Shown here piece by piece: positions 1-10,166 of a stretch of DNA of 64,000 nt. The stretch spans positions 57,961 through 121,960 of the forward strand of contig JAVSML010020805.1 of assembly GCA_038503035.1 (NCBI GenBank), written 5' to 3'. Both the position numbers and the translations under genes were made by a program. Numbering within the stretch: the first letter of the stretch is position 1; every line of letters starts with the position of its first letter. Source of the stretch: Crocodylus rhombifer (lineage: Eukaryota > Chordata > Crocodylia > Crocodylidae). The notes below the pieces were generated by a model. The model worked only from the letters and a program-made list of their open reading frames with translations. It made no database searches and was not told the origin of the DNA.

Positions 1-1186
1 CTGCAGCTGATTCAATTAAGGCCATCAACTCTGTGCTTTTGTTGGTATTGGTTGGGTCCACAGCAGGAGCACTTCACTGGTATTTTGTTTCAGTGTAGGT
101 GTACAAGAAAGGTTTGCAGGCACAGAAGCTCAGAGTCCATGAGAGGTGTTGCAGCTGTGTTGGTATAGCTGACAGGGCATTTCCCAGGTGGAAAAGTCCC
201 AAATAGCATAGACAAACCATTCTATCAGTGGTGTTCAACATTTTGGCCCCATAGGCCAAATGAATGGCACAGGGCTTGTCTTCAAACCATATCAGACCCC
301 ACATCCCAGGATCAGGCCTGTGCACTTGGATCTGGACTGCACTGTCCCCATCTGGCCCTGCATGCCAGGATGCCCCCACCAGGCCCCATGTGCCAGGATT
401 TGGGCTTGGGGCCCTGTGCCACCCTCACCCAGCCTCACAGATGGGAATTGGATTCCAGGGCGCTGTGACAACTCTGCTCAGTGCCTTGTGCTGGGATCAG
501 GACCCCAGAACTCATGCTACTCCTGGTGGGCCCCACATACCAGAATCAGGGCCCTGCACTGCTCCTGCCTGGCTCCATGTGCTGGCATCAAGCTTTGTGT
601 ACCAGATCTAGCACACAGGGCCGCAGCCCATGGGGCTCCCCACATATCCATGGGGCATACCTGTGGGGAGCCCCATGGGTCGAATGGTGAGATGGCAGGG
701 GCTGGACCTGGCCTGTGGCCAGGGGTTGCACACTGATTCTCCAAAACATCTGCTTCCTGCAATTGGGTGAGAGGCTGTATCACAGTCTGTGAGCCTTCTA
801 GTCCCCAGCTGTCTAAACTAGCCTGGTTAGAGTCCCTAACTGGCAGTGACAGGCAGCATGCAGAACTATCTGGGGAAGGAATACTACATTGCCATTCATT
901 ATAATGTTTCTCCCAGGGGCCCTGTACTCTGCGTCCGCTCCTGGCTAAAATTATCCATAATGTTGTCTCAGAAGAAAGAGCATGTGCGTATACAATAGCT
1001 GAATGTGCTCATGAATGACTTTTCACTGTACCAGGGGTGCAGCGGGTTGGGATTGGGGGTGAGCGGTGCCTAGGCAGAAGCTGGCATAGACTAGAAGCAA
1101 CAAGATAGCCCTGTCAGTTGCATCTATCAAGGGGTGCTGTCCTAAAAAAAGCAGACCACGTTCCCAAAACTGTCTTCTGTTTGCAG
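1..1186. other. Upstream flank of BTBD18, no gene seen
   Basis: I see no coding exon here. A hAT-like terminal sequence starts at about 226. The last bases before 1187 are a pyrimidine-containing TTTGCAG acceptor, so the 5' part of the BTBD18 transcript probably starts in an exon further left that I cannot place. In human the neighbour on this side is CTNND1; none of its exons is recognised. Confidence 0.5.
226..760. mobile_element. Possible hAT-like non-autonomous element, one end only
   Basis: The sequence from 226 begins CAGTGGTGTTCAACATTTTG, a typical hAT terminal motif, and continues into GC-rich sequence with repeated words such as CCAGGATCAGG and GCCCCATG. No matching right terminus or target duplication was found, so the right border is a guess. 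Confidence 0.3.
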
Positions 1187-1227
1187 GAGGCGTTGTCTTC
1201 GGGCTCTGAAGGGAAGGGGGCACGGAC

Positions 1228-1357
1228 ATGTGCTCTCCTGCAGCTGCTGGCTCCAAGATCCTGTACCGGAACTCGCGCCTCCTCCGCATGGCTTTCCTGC
1301 AGCTCCATCGCCAGCAGAGGGCAGATGTGTTCTGCGACGTCATCCTGCAGGCAGAAG
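1228..1357 (+). CDS. BTBD18: BTBD18 coding exon 1
   Basis: Encodes residues 1-43 and the first base of codon 44. The exon itself likely starts at 1187, after TTTGCAG, leaving 41 nt of 5' UTR. The donor is GAAG|GTAATC. Confidence 0.9.
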
Positions 1358-4300
1358 GTAATCAGCACTGAGCCAGGTGGGCTTAAACAAGGGTGGTGGG
1401 CTGGTACCAAGGTCCACGGTTGCAGTGTCTGCAGTGCTGGTCATATGAGTCGATAGACCTTTCCATAGGATTTTATCTGCACATATTTACTAATGGGGTT
1501 TTGTTTTGTTTTATTTTATTTTAATGTTGGGGCACCGCTAAGCATGTGTTGTACTGCTGTGCTGTCTGTGGGGCCTGCATCATTGGGAATGGTGATATTG
1601 ATGTGGGCTTGCCAGTCAGTTGGCCCTGATTGTTTGGGGATTGTAATTAGAAAAGTGGAAGTGGCTCCACAGAGGTTTCACAGCAGCTCTCCTATGTGGT
1701 GCTGGGTTACTTTCTGTTAGCAGGCAGCTGGAAATTAGCTGTGCATCCTCTTTGCTTGGAACATTGTGACCCCTCTTCATGTGAGTTTTGACTAACTCAA
1801 GCATGTTCTTCTTGTCTTTGAAACTCTTTAACTCATTAATTCAGATGATTTTGGATGGTTCCTGATTTGTTCTGCTTGAGGATGATTCCCACTTGTATTT
1901 TATAAGTGGTTTTTTGCTCTGCTGAAACTTAATGGTGGTGGTGGAAGATTGGAAGCAAGCGCTTCCTATTCAGCTGTAAGCAAGTTCCCCACTGCTTTGT
2001 AAAGTTTTAATTCTTTTGAATTTAAAGTTGGCTGTTTAATGCCAAGAGTAAATGCTGAGAAATGTGGGTTGGAGCGCCCTTTGTAGAAGACAGCACCCTG
2101 TGGAATTATTTCAATAGCAAATTTGTGTAGAGGACTCATACAGAAGGTGAGTCAACATGTGGCTCAAGTTACCAATGGGGGCACATGTTTGAGGAACATT
2201 TCTCTAGCTTGTTCATACTATATGTTGTTCATCTGTGGGTATAAAGAGAGCTTTTAAGTCCTGCAGGCCAGCTGGTTTACACAAATATTGCCTGTCAGTC
2301 TTGCACTGATATAAACATTTGCTTCCATGTGCCAGATCATCTTTCTTGTCCTCTTTCTTGGAAGGGGAAATGTAAATGCAATCAGGACATTTCTTCTGCT
2401 AAGGCAGTCTTGAATGGTTAAAAATCTAGGAGTGTTGCACCTTCCTCTGTGCTTTTCCTCTCTCTCCACCCAGCCCTATCTTCATTGAGAGTATTCTGTA
2501 TTGCAGCAGGGGAATTTTGGCCCAAGCACCAGCTTCCTTGCTGCTAACTTCCTTAAGAGCCAAACATGGATGCAGCCTAAATGACTGCCTCCACAGCCTT
2601 CTGAGCTAGTGCTTGCCTAAGTCTGCTATAAGCAGCACTGCTGGGGGGGTGGGAATGTTCAAGGCTGGGTCAGGGCTGCACTAAGGGAAATGTATATGTA
2701 CCTCAGGAAAATCCCTACTCATCAGGGTTCTGGGACCTGCTTCTTAGCTGGTTTGTGCCCAGAGTCCCCTTTGCAGTCTCTTCAGTAGCTAATGGTGGCT
2801 GTCTGCATAGTCCACCTGTGTAAGTACTCTGGGGTGTAGTCTAATCAATCAGGGACTGAGACACAGGAGACAGGGACAAAAATATGTTATTTTTTGCTTG
2901 TTTAAAAATGGGAACAAGCAGCTTGTTTTTACTGAGGGTGGAGTTTGTTAATTAGCTTTACTTGACTGATAATACAGTTGAAAATATGCATGCGTCTGTT
3001 AGAGGAGTGGGAAAGATTGCAGATGTCTTTCCTTTGGAGAGATCTTCTAAGACAGTTGAGTTAGGGCTGCTTCAAGAACCATAACTGAGTATTGCCAACT
3101 CTTCTGATCTTACTGTAACTCCTGTGATATTTGTTGCTTTTTCTTATAACCCCAGCTGCTGGAGTCAAGAGATTTCAAGAGACTCTCAGATTTCACTTAA
3201 AATCCAAAGGGAGCTTCTAGCTCTCCTTGAGTGGAGGAAACTTTAGAAGCCTGAAGTAAGCCTGTCCTGACTATTCAGAAGCCAACAGGAGCAAAAAAAA
3301 ATGTCCTGCTAAATGCACGGTTATTTAGATAGAGGGTTTCTCACCCATGTCTTTTATACTTTTGGGTTTGGCAATAGTGATGACATGTAGCATACCCAAG
3401 GTGTGGATTGGATGCAGTGTGATTTTCAAGGATGCCAAAATTAAGGTAAATTGGGTTTCTGTTTATTCCCACCCTCCCTAGGCAGCCTAGAGGGTCTTTT
3501 GCCACCCCCAGTGAAAGTACCCAGTGTCAAGAGGAGTTGGAGGAGAGGAGTAATAGCTAATTTAGTGTTAGAGCTGGACTTATGCATGGTACTGATTGTC
3601 ATTCCTTTGTTTGCAGGCGAGGCCATCCCAGCTCATTGCTGCATCCTGTCAGCGTGCAGCCCCTTCTTCACAGAGCGCCTGGAGCGTGAAATGCCACCCA
3701 AGGGCCGCAAGGTAGTGCTGGAGCTCCGGGGACTGAAGATTGGGACTTTGAGGAAGCTGGTGGATTTTTTGTATACATCAGAGATGGAGGTGTCCCGGGA
3801 AGAGGCACAGGATGTCCTGGCTGCTGCCCGGCAGCTCCAAGTGTCAGAATTGGAGTCACTGAAGCTGGAGGGTGGGAAGCTTGTGAAGCAAGCCCTGGGC
3901 CGGCGCTTGAACCGCGAGTGCCTACAGTCGCCCAGCTCGGCTCCCATCTCTGCCAGGGTCATGTTGCAGGCCTGCGAGCCATGCCCTGCCCCAACTCCCA
4001 CTGTCCCCCGGACTTCCAGCCCCATGGTGGCTGGCAAGCAGGACATTGTAGCAAAGCCCTCAAATAACAGTGAAGTGCCTGCCAGCCCAAGGGAATGTGT
4101 ACAGCAGGGGGCAGCCACAGCAGCAGCCCCTAGCAAGGGGGCTCGGTTGGGGATGCAGGACAGCTCTGTTACTTCTGCACTGCCCACAGAGACTGAAGGT
4201 ACAAAACCTCAGAGCTGCTTAGTCAGGAGCCTTTGTGGAGGGAGGGTGCTGAGGAAAGGGGAAGGGTCACAGGGCAAGAGGAGCTCTAAGCAGGTGGAGC

Positions 4301-5775
4301 AGAACTCATCTGGGGGAGGGAACCTCACAGAGGGCTCACCCCTGCCAAGGAAAATAAAGCTCAGCCGCCTGAAACTGCCGTCTCCTGCCAGCATTGGTGC
4401 CACAGAGGCACCCAGCACCAAGAGCCTAACTAAGGCCAACACATCCATCAAGCGCCTCTGGCGGCAGAAGAAGCCAGGGGGGGATGAGACAGGCCAGCCA
4501 GAGCAGGCCAGCCTCTTACGTGGAAGCCAAAGCTCCACTGCACCTCTGAAAGCCAGTATCAAGAAGCGCAGTCCAAGCACATCAGCCTCCAGTTCAGATA
4601 CAGCCTCTGAGGAGGGGCGTGTCCGACGTGTGAAGTTGAGGAAAGTTGTCAATGGTAGCTGCTGGGAAGTGGTACAGGAGCCAGCTGCCCAGGGACCTCC
4701 CAAAACCACAGGACAGATAGATGCAGAACCTACTACAGAGGACGTGTCCTTTGTGGCATCCTCCTCAGCCTCTGAATCATGCAACTTAAGTTGCTTGGAG
4801 CTGCCAGGGACACGCTTAGCTGGCTCTGCAGAGCAGCTGCCAGGAAGGCTAGAGACTGCACCCTTCCCTGAGGAGGCTCCTGTGGAACAGACATTAGGAG
4901 AGGTGTTGATGGGAGAGCAAGCAGGCTGTGGAAACCCCTGTGAGCTGGAAGGGACTGAATTAGACCAGCTGAGTGAGGGTGATGAATTTGGGAACTTGGC
5001 TCCCTTAGGGGATCTGGAACAGATGCTGGACTCGATGCTAGCAGGCAACAGCAGTGCCATGGAAGGTCCGTGCCTCCCTAAGCTGGGAGAGGTGGACGAT
5101 GGGCAGCCTTCTGCAGGCCCATCATGCCAGATAGATGCAGCTTCAGTGGATGCTGATGTAGCAGCAGGAAGGGAATGGCAACCCCTGGACATGCATCTTT
5201 GGCCAGAATGGAATGAGGCAAGTGAAGTACTCATGCCAGGAGGGGAGCAGAGTAGAGGTAGCCCCCTTCTCAGCTCTGCAGCTGAAGATGCTGTGGGATA
5301 CCCTGTGTGTGGCCAGCTTGTCCCACCCTTCCCTGCAGACCCTAATGAGGCTCTGCCAAGTAGCTACTGCCCCAGCCCCATGTCTGCTGGACTTTCCAGT
5401 CCCCACAATCTTCAATGCCATTCACCATTGGTTGGGAGGAAGGAAACCCCATCAGACTCGGGGTCCCCTGTTCCAGTGGAAGATGGTGGGGGGGACAGAT
5501 GGGAGCCCTGCACCACCTGGTCAGTCTATGCAGAAACTGCTGGAATGGAGACTACACCTGATGTTCAGGTGCCATTGGTGCTACAGCAAAGCACCTTTAA
5601 AGAGCATGGCCACTGGGACTGCCACCTGACACCACCCTCAGACAGCCCAGGAGATAAGATGGATGAAATCATTGATGTGACAGGGGCTGAAGAAGGACCG
5701 ACTCCCATCAGTGTCCTGTGTGTCAAGCCTGATCCCTCTTCGGAGTCGGATGATGAGGTGGATGTTCTGAACTAG
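1228..5775 (+). CDS. BTBD18: BTB/POZ domain-containing protein 18 (two coding exons)
   Basis: Coding exons 1228-1357 and 3617-5775 join in frame (130 + 2159 nt) to give 762 residues; human BTBD18 is about 710. The ATG at 1228 has G at -3. A BTB/POZ fold covers about residues 30-135: the ADVFCDVIL strand lies in exon 1, and the AHCCILSACSPFF helix and the DFLYTSEMEVSREEAQDVL stretch lie in exon 2. The rest is long, Ser/Pro-rich and probably disordered, with basic patches at about 250-360 and an acidic C terminus. No zinc fingers or Kelch repeats follow the BTB, as expected for BTBD18. In mouse the protein is nuclear and promotes transcription elongation at pachytene piRNA loci; the same role here is inferred. 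The gene converges on SELENOH, as in human. Confidence 0.93.
1358..3616 (+). other. BTBD18 intron within the BTB domain
   Basis: A 2.26-kb phase-1 intron with GT at 1358 and TTTGCAG ending at 3616. It is AT-rich with short homopolymers; I see no repeat family or RNA gene. Open reading frame continues from 3451 into the exon by chance, but 3451-3616 does not resemble BTB sequence. Confidence 0.8.
3617..5775 (+). CDS. BTBD18: BTBD18 coding exon 2 (terminal)
   Basis: Encodes residues 44-762 in one exon, from GEAIPAHCC to the TAG stop at 5773. Carrying most of the BTB and the whole tail in one exon fits the family. The tail ends in an acidic stretch after a VKPD motif (Lys747). Confidence 0.93.
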
Positions 5776-7645
5776 CAATGGCAGGGCCTGATTTCTGGTG
5801 AGGGGGCCCTCTCTGCTGATGCCCGAGATGCTGTTGCCCCAGCTAATACTTAACCATGGTAGGGTGCTGTTAAGTAAATAAGTAAATTCAGGTGTTTGAG
5901 GCTGGGAACCTGCAGGCCCTGGTTGCTGAAGGACTTCCCTTGGAGCTAAAAGACTCCTGGAGAGAGGGGAGGGGGAGCAAGCCTCCAGATGGCATGGTGG
6001 GTAGATCCAGTAGTGAGGCAAGGCCAAGATGCAGTGTCTGCTTTTGCAGCTGGGATTTGGCTTGAACCAGAAACACCCTGCAGTTCCCTGGGGGTGGTGC
6101 AAATGGGCTGAGAATGGTGTGGCTACAGTGTGACCTACTTTACCATCTGCAAAGTTAATAGAGCTCTACTGACTGCTGCATTTAAAGGAAACTTGCCATA
6201 GCATTGGGATAGAGAGGAATGGTGGGGTGGAAACTGCCCTGACCTGCTTGGTCTTAAGCAGTTCCTTTTTGAGGAGCTTGCTATGGCAGCAGTCTAGACA
6301 GGTGCACAGGTTATAAATTTTTTTTTTTCATGAGACCCATCGAGCTAACTTATGTGCAAGATAGAGCTATTTGTGTGCTGAGAAGAGAAAGAATAGCCTC
6401 CAGGGGGGACTTAAAGGGTGTAGAAACATCAAGGGAAGGGAGGTCAGGAAGTTTGCTTCAGTGTTGTAATTTTTTTCAAAGGAACTGATGTGAATCTTCA
6501 GTATTGAGGACATCCAGCAACATCCTCGCAGTACTTTTGCCTGGCACTGGATAGTCCTGGCCTTGCTGCAGTTTTACTTTATCTTCTGTTGTGCATTTGA
6601 CTCATCTCCATTCATGTCTCAACTCTCTTAACTGTCCGCACCTGTTGCAGGGACCCTTGTCCAGTCTGTCCCTAATGCTCTTATCTTGTCTCAGACCTAT
6701 ACTGCTGTGACTGTTGGCTTGTGAAGAAATGTCTGCATTAGCTAGTTTAACAAGCATAAGCTCCAAATCTTGTCTGAGACTCCTAGAATGAACTAAGAGG
6801 GTTTTTTGCTTGCATGCTGTGTGCATGTTTTTTGGTTCTTTGCACCTAGGCCAAAGCTGGGAGCTTTAGCCAAAATGTGGAATTCCTCATCTTTCTGCCT
6901 CAAGCCTTTTCAGCCTTCTGAGAGAAATGAAAAAGCAACATTTGCAGATGCTTTTAAACAGCATAGGACATTCAAGCAATGTGTTTGTAAAGCTGGGCCA
7001 TGATTATGATTCAAATCCCCTATTCCCTGTCCATGAATCCCACCCCTGCCCCCCACTTCAGGCTCTGTGCCACTTGCACCACTAGAGCTTGCTAGCTTGT
7101 AGGCACCTGAGATTAGTTTCTGTGAGCTACAGTCATTGCAGGGTGGACATACCAAGTCTTAAAAGTAAACTCATTTCAAGCAGACAGCTCAATGACAAAT
7201 GTGCAGAGCCATAGTACTAGCAACAGTCCTTCATTCAACTCCCTATTCCTGTGTACCTGCCCCAGCACTTGAGGTAAGCAGCAGGTGGTTCATTTACTCA
7301 ACTGGCAGTCCCTTATCTTTTCCTTCCCTGTTCTCCACCCCTCACAGGACAGAGTGCTGTCTGAACTGCTAGCTTTGTCCTCTTACTTAATCTGGACCCT
7401 TTTCTCTGAACTTCAATCTACTGCTGTGTTCATTACCTCCAACCTGCTGCAATTCTTGATTTCTCATAACAAAAGTAAAGTCACCTGGGTGTGCCCTGAT
7501 GCTTCCTTTGCCTTTCTTAGTGGAGGGCTTTGTCACTTTGCTCCAGGAATTCCCCTTGACACCAGAGAACAGGTAACAGCAAGGAGAGGCTGGAATAAGT
7601 GTTAGAGGTTGCAATTTGAAATAAAGTGTTGGACTAGTTTGTACT
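5776..7645 (+). other. BTBD18: BTBD18 3' UTR
   Basis: About 1.87 kb between the stop and the first AATAAA that has a GT-rich downstream element. The end is inferred from the poly(A) signal at 7620-7625. Confidence 0.6.
7620..7625 (+). terminator. BTBD18: Poly(A) signal AATAAA, BTBD18
   Basis: AATAAA is followed within 30 nt by GT-rich sequence (GTGTTGG, GATGTGTTC), a good cleavage site context. It faces the SELENOH signal about 230 bp away. Confidence 0.65.
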
Positions 7646-7855
7646 GATGTGTTCACATCCTGTTGCCTGAGCTGCAGCAGAGCAGGCAGTCATCTCCCTC
7701 TAGTGGCAGGTTGTACTGTATGAGATCAGAAGACACTTCCTGAGAGGGGACAGGGTGTCTAGTAGTGATCCCTACTCCCTTCCCCCAAGGCAGGATGTTA
7801 GACGCAGCTGACTCTCCCACACCAAAGTTGAGTTCTCACTGGCTTTTCTATAAAC

Positions 7856-7861
7856 TTTATT
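7856..7861 (-). terminator. SELENOH: Poly(A) signal AATAAA, SELENOH
   Basis: TTTATT on the plus strand is AATAAA on the minus strand, about 100 nt after the SECIS. No other AATAAA lies nearer. Confidence 0.7.
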
Positions 7862-7954
7862 ACAAAATTCTGAACTACAACAAATTATCATTGCTGGTTT
7901 CTTGTAAGAAGGAAAACAGTGGCATGCTGTGGCCATCAGCTCCCTGTGTGTAGA

Positions 7955-8027
7955 GCTGCAGCATCAGAAATGTGACTGGGTCTGGCTTGTGCCCCCACTT
8001 TGTCACACCTCTTCATAAATGCTCTGG
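7955..8027 (-). promoter_or_regulatory. SELENOH: SECIS element (type II-like) of SELENOH
   Basis: Reading the minus strand, ATGA lies at 8016-8013 and TGAT at 7966-7963, the quartet that forms the non-canonical GA pairs. Between them GTGTGAC (8008-8002) pairs with GTCACAT (7976-7970), followed by unpaired AA at 8001-8000. Above this TGGG/CCCA and GGC/GCC form a short extra stem with an ACAA loop, which is the type II form. Below the quartet AGAGC pairs with GCTCT. This structure recruits SBP2 and eEFSec to recode the UGA as Sec. It sits roughly 75 nt after the stop in spliced mRNA. Confidence 0.85.
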
Positions 8028-8060
8028 TTCTCACCAGGAGTAGACTGGTTCTCAGCCTGG

Positions 8061-9127
8061 CTGCAAGGGGAAGAGGAAGAGAGGGTGTTAATCCTGGCAG
8101 AGGAACAAAGAGTGTTGCATCTAACTACCCACCCTACATTCCCACCAAGAAGGCTATCATGTTACTCAGATCCACAGATTACTGTTAAGATGAGTGGTTA
8201 GGTCACTGGGCCAGGATGCAATAACAGTGACCTGAAACTGCAAGAGTCATTAGTGACATCAGGACAGTTATCCTCTCTGCATTTTGCTTCCCCACAGCAC
8301 CTACCTGCACTGGAGGTGATAAGTCACAAGGGTTTTTTTGTTTGTATGGGGTTTTTTTGTTGGAGTCCTGTAGATAGCAGGCCCTAACCTGAGGGCTGGA
8401 GAGAAGGAATATGCTGTGTATGCTCAGGTTTCTGCTATCCAGCCAAGCTATGGATCCAGAACTCAATCACATTCTCCAGCTGCTGCTTTCCCTCCAACAG
8501 CATTTGGCAGGCAAGAGGAAACCCGTCCTCACAAAAAATAGTTAAGCCAGCTTTATCTTGGTATTTCTTCCCCCACCCACCTTGGTGGTACTGGCTCTGT
8601 CTAGTCTGAGGCATCTGGCCTAGACATGCGCCGGCAGCCTGCTGGACCATTCAGCCCACCACATCCCTTTAAACAGGTCTGCAAAACAGCAAAAGGGTGC
8701 ATGGGAACCAGACCTGATGCCTGCTGAGACAGCTAATAGCTGTGACAAAGTATTACCATGCAGAACCAATGCAGCCAGGAGACTGCCAGTGGGACTTGAT
8801 TCTCACACAGCCAACACTTGGAAACCAAGCCCCAGTGACAGGGCCTTGCAGCAGAGTCGAGGGGAGACAGAATGGCCTTCGAGATTTTCCATTCTGGCAA
8901 GGAGGAAAGAGCCCTGCTTGGTTCAGTATTAGGAAGTCAAGGATTTATCAATTAATAAAATGGATCTGCACCAGTCTGCACGATTCCCCCTCATACTGGT
9001 TTTTAAATGCCACAGTAACTTTAAGGTAGGGGGGTTTCCTTTCAGCTCTGCCCCTGACTGAGGAGATGCAGTCCTTCCTTTTGCCCTAGACATGATCTCT
9101 GTGAAAGCCCCACTAGGAACAACTCAC
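8061..9127 (-). other. SELENOH: SELENOH 3' UTR intron
   Basis: A 1,067-bp intron between the stop-codon exon and the SECIS exon, GTGAGT at the donor and a long CT tract before CAG at the acceptor. No gene or repeat family is evident inside. Confidence 0.7.
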
Positions 9128-9157
9128 CTCTGTGTCTCCTGTCCTACTGATTTTGCT

Positions 9158-9258
9158 TTATGCCAAGCTGCTCTTCAGTGCTTCGACCACCTTCTCTGGC
9201 TCAGGGAATTTGAGCTTGCGAGGCGGCCCCTTCTTAATGCCACTCCATAACTCCACCA
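9158..9258 (-). CDS. SELENOH: SELENOH coding exon 3
   Basis: The acceptor is CATTTTAG. It encodes VELWSGIKKGPPRKLKFPEP, then a short C-terminal helix, and ends in TAA. The exon continues 30 nt to a donor at 9127, so a 1.07-kb intron follows in the 3' UTR. Confidence 0.92.
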
Positions 9259-10166
9259 CTAAAATGTGCAAAGCAAAGAAGGCTTGGGGTTACAGAGGGG
9301 GTACTGCTCACTGGGTTATACTGCAGTAGCCCATGGCTGGGCTTAGTGCTCACAGCCACTGGCACTGCAGACCCTGGAGGGGGAGCAGGCACAGTCCTTG
9401 CCTCACTGAGATCAGTCCAACAAGGGCCTACCTCCACCCTCCTTCTCAGAGCACTGAACCCCTGGGAAAATGCTGCTCCTAGGAAGCTCATCAAGTGTCC
9501 ATCAAAGTGCTGCCCCACCTAAACGGGACCTTTGCCCTACCTCCCCATGAAGGTGGCACTTACTGCTTCCATCCTCCTTCACCAGGGACACCTCGAAGCT
9601 ATTCCTACGCGGTTTCTCAGGGTTGATTTCCACTGTCAGGTTGTCAACAGCATGGCGCAGCGCCTCGCTCACAGCACTGGCATTGCGCCCATACACTCGT
9701 CAGCTTTGACTGCAAGAAGAGGGGGTTAACCCATGGGCAGAGAAAAAGGATAGGGGGACAGCAGCAATAGCAAGGAACATGTGTGTGAAGTGATGGGGAT
9801 CCTGCTGCAACCAGCCACCCTCAGGCAGTGCTATCTGTCCAGCGTGTCCCAGGCACCAGTCTGGCTCGGCCCCACCAAACCGAGCCCTGCTCCAGGCCGC
9901 ACTTCTCTCATTCTCCACCAAAGACAGCCACTGCCACCCATCCCTCCTTAGGGGGCAGCTCTGGTGCCTGCCACCAGGACTGAGCAGCACCCAGCCACAG
10001 GGACTCACCAGTGCTCAATGACTACACGGGGCCCAGCCCCCGCGCTGCCTGCACCCCGCTGCTGCTTTGGCAACTTATCGAGGTTGTCCTTGGCCTGCGA
10101 CGCCTCTGATTTCTCAGCCTTTGCCTCGGGGGCCTCTGCCTTCCTCTTCCGCCCTTTGGGAGCCAT
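9158..10166 (-). CDS. SELENOH: Selenoprotein H (three coding exons, UGA read as Sec)
   Basis: Exons 10166-10009, 9709-9564 and 9258-9158 (158 + 146 + 101 nt) give 134 residues; human is 122. The N terminus MAPKGRKRK matches the basic, nucleolar-targeting, AT-hook-like start of the family. The redox motif is Cys53-Gln-Ser-Sec56, where human has Cys-Thr-Ser-Sec. The UGA is at 9702-9700. Then follow RVYGRNA, EINPEKPRRNSFEVSL and IKKGPPRKLKFPEPEKVVE, all hallmark stretches of the thioredoxin-like fold. The role is DNA-associated redox sensing and genome-stability control in the nucleolus (known for the family). The stop is TAA at 9160-9158. Automatic annotation could truncate the protein at the UGA. 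The gene sits tail to tail with BTBD18 and downstream of TMX2 on the same strand. Confidence 0.95.
9564..9709 (-). CDS. SELENOH: SELENOH coding exon 2, with the Sec codon
   Basis: The acceptor is TTCTTGCAG. The exon completes Cys53 and carries Gln54, Ser55 and the UGA Sec56 at 9702-9700, then RVYGRNASAVSEALR and PEKPRRNSFEV. The donor is AAGCA|GTAAGT. In a naive translation it is open only after the UGA. Confidence 0.93.
10009..10166 (-). CDS. SELENOH: SELENOH coding exon 1
   Basis: Encodes residues 1-52 and two bases of Cys53. The start ATG is at 10166-10164 and the donor is CACTG|GTGAGT. Confidence 0.93.

Larger units (their letters stand above)
7840..8060 (-). other. SELENOH: SELENOH 3' UTR exon carrying the SECIS
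   Basis: On the minus strand a strong acceptor (CTTCCCCTTGCAG) ends at 8061, followed by about 220 nt with the SECIS element and then AATAAA. It pairs with a donor at 9127 (GAG|GTGAGT) that lies 30 nt after the stop codon. The right end of the exon is the acceptor; the left end is estimated from the poly(A) signal. Confidence 0.75.

Noticed and set aside
3451..3616. Open frame before BTBD18 exon 2 as extra coding sequence
   Set aside because: It ends at a clear acceptor (TTTGCAG) and does not resemble BTB sequence; the exon at 1228-1357 supplies the expected start of the domain in phase.
4209..5234. 341-codon minus frame opposite BTBD18 exon 2
   Set aside because: It is the antisense shadow of the BTBD18 coding exon; the plus strand carries the BTB protein and the family match.
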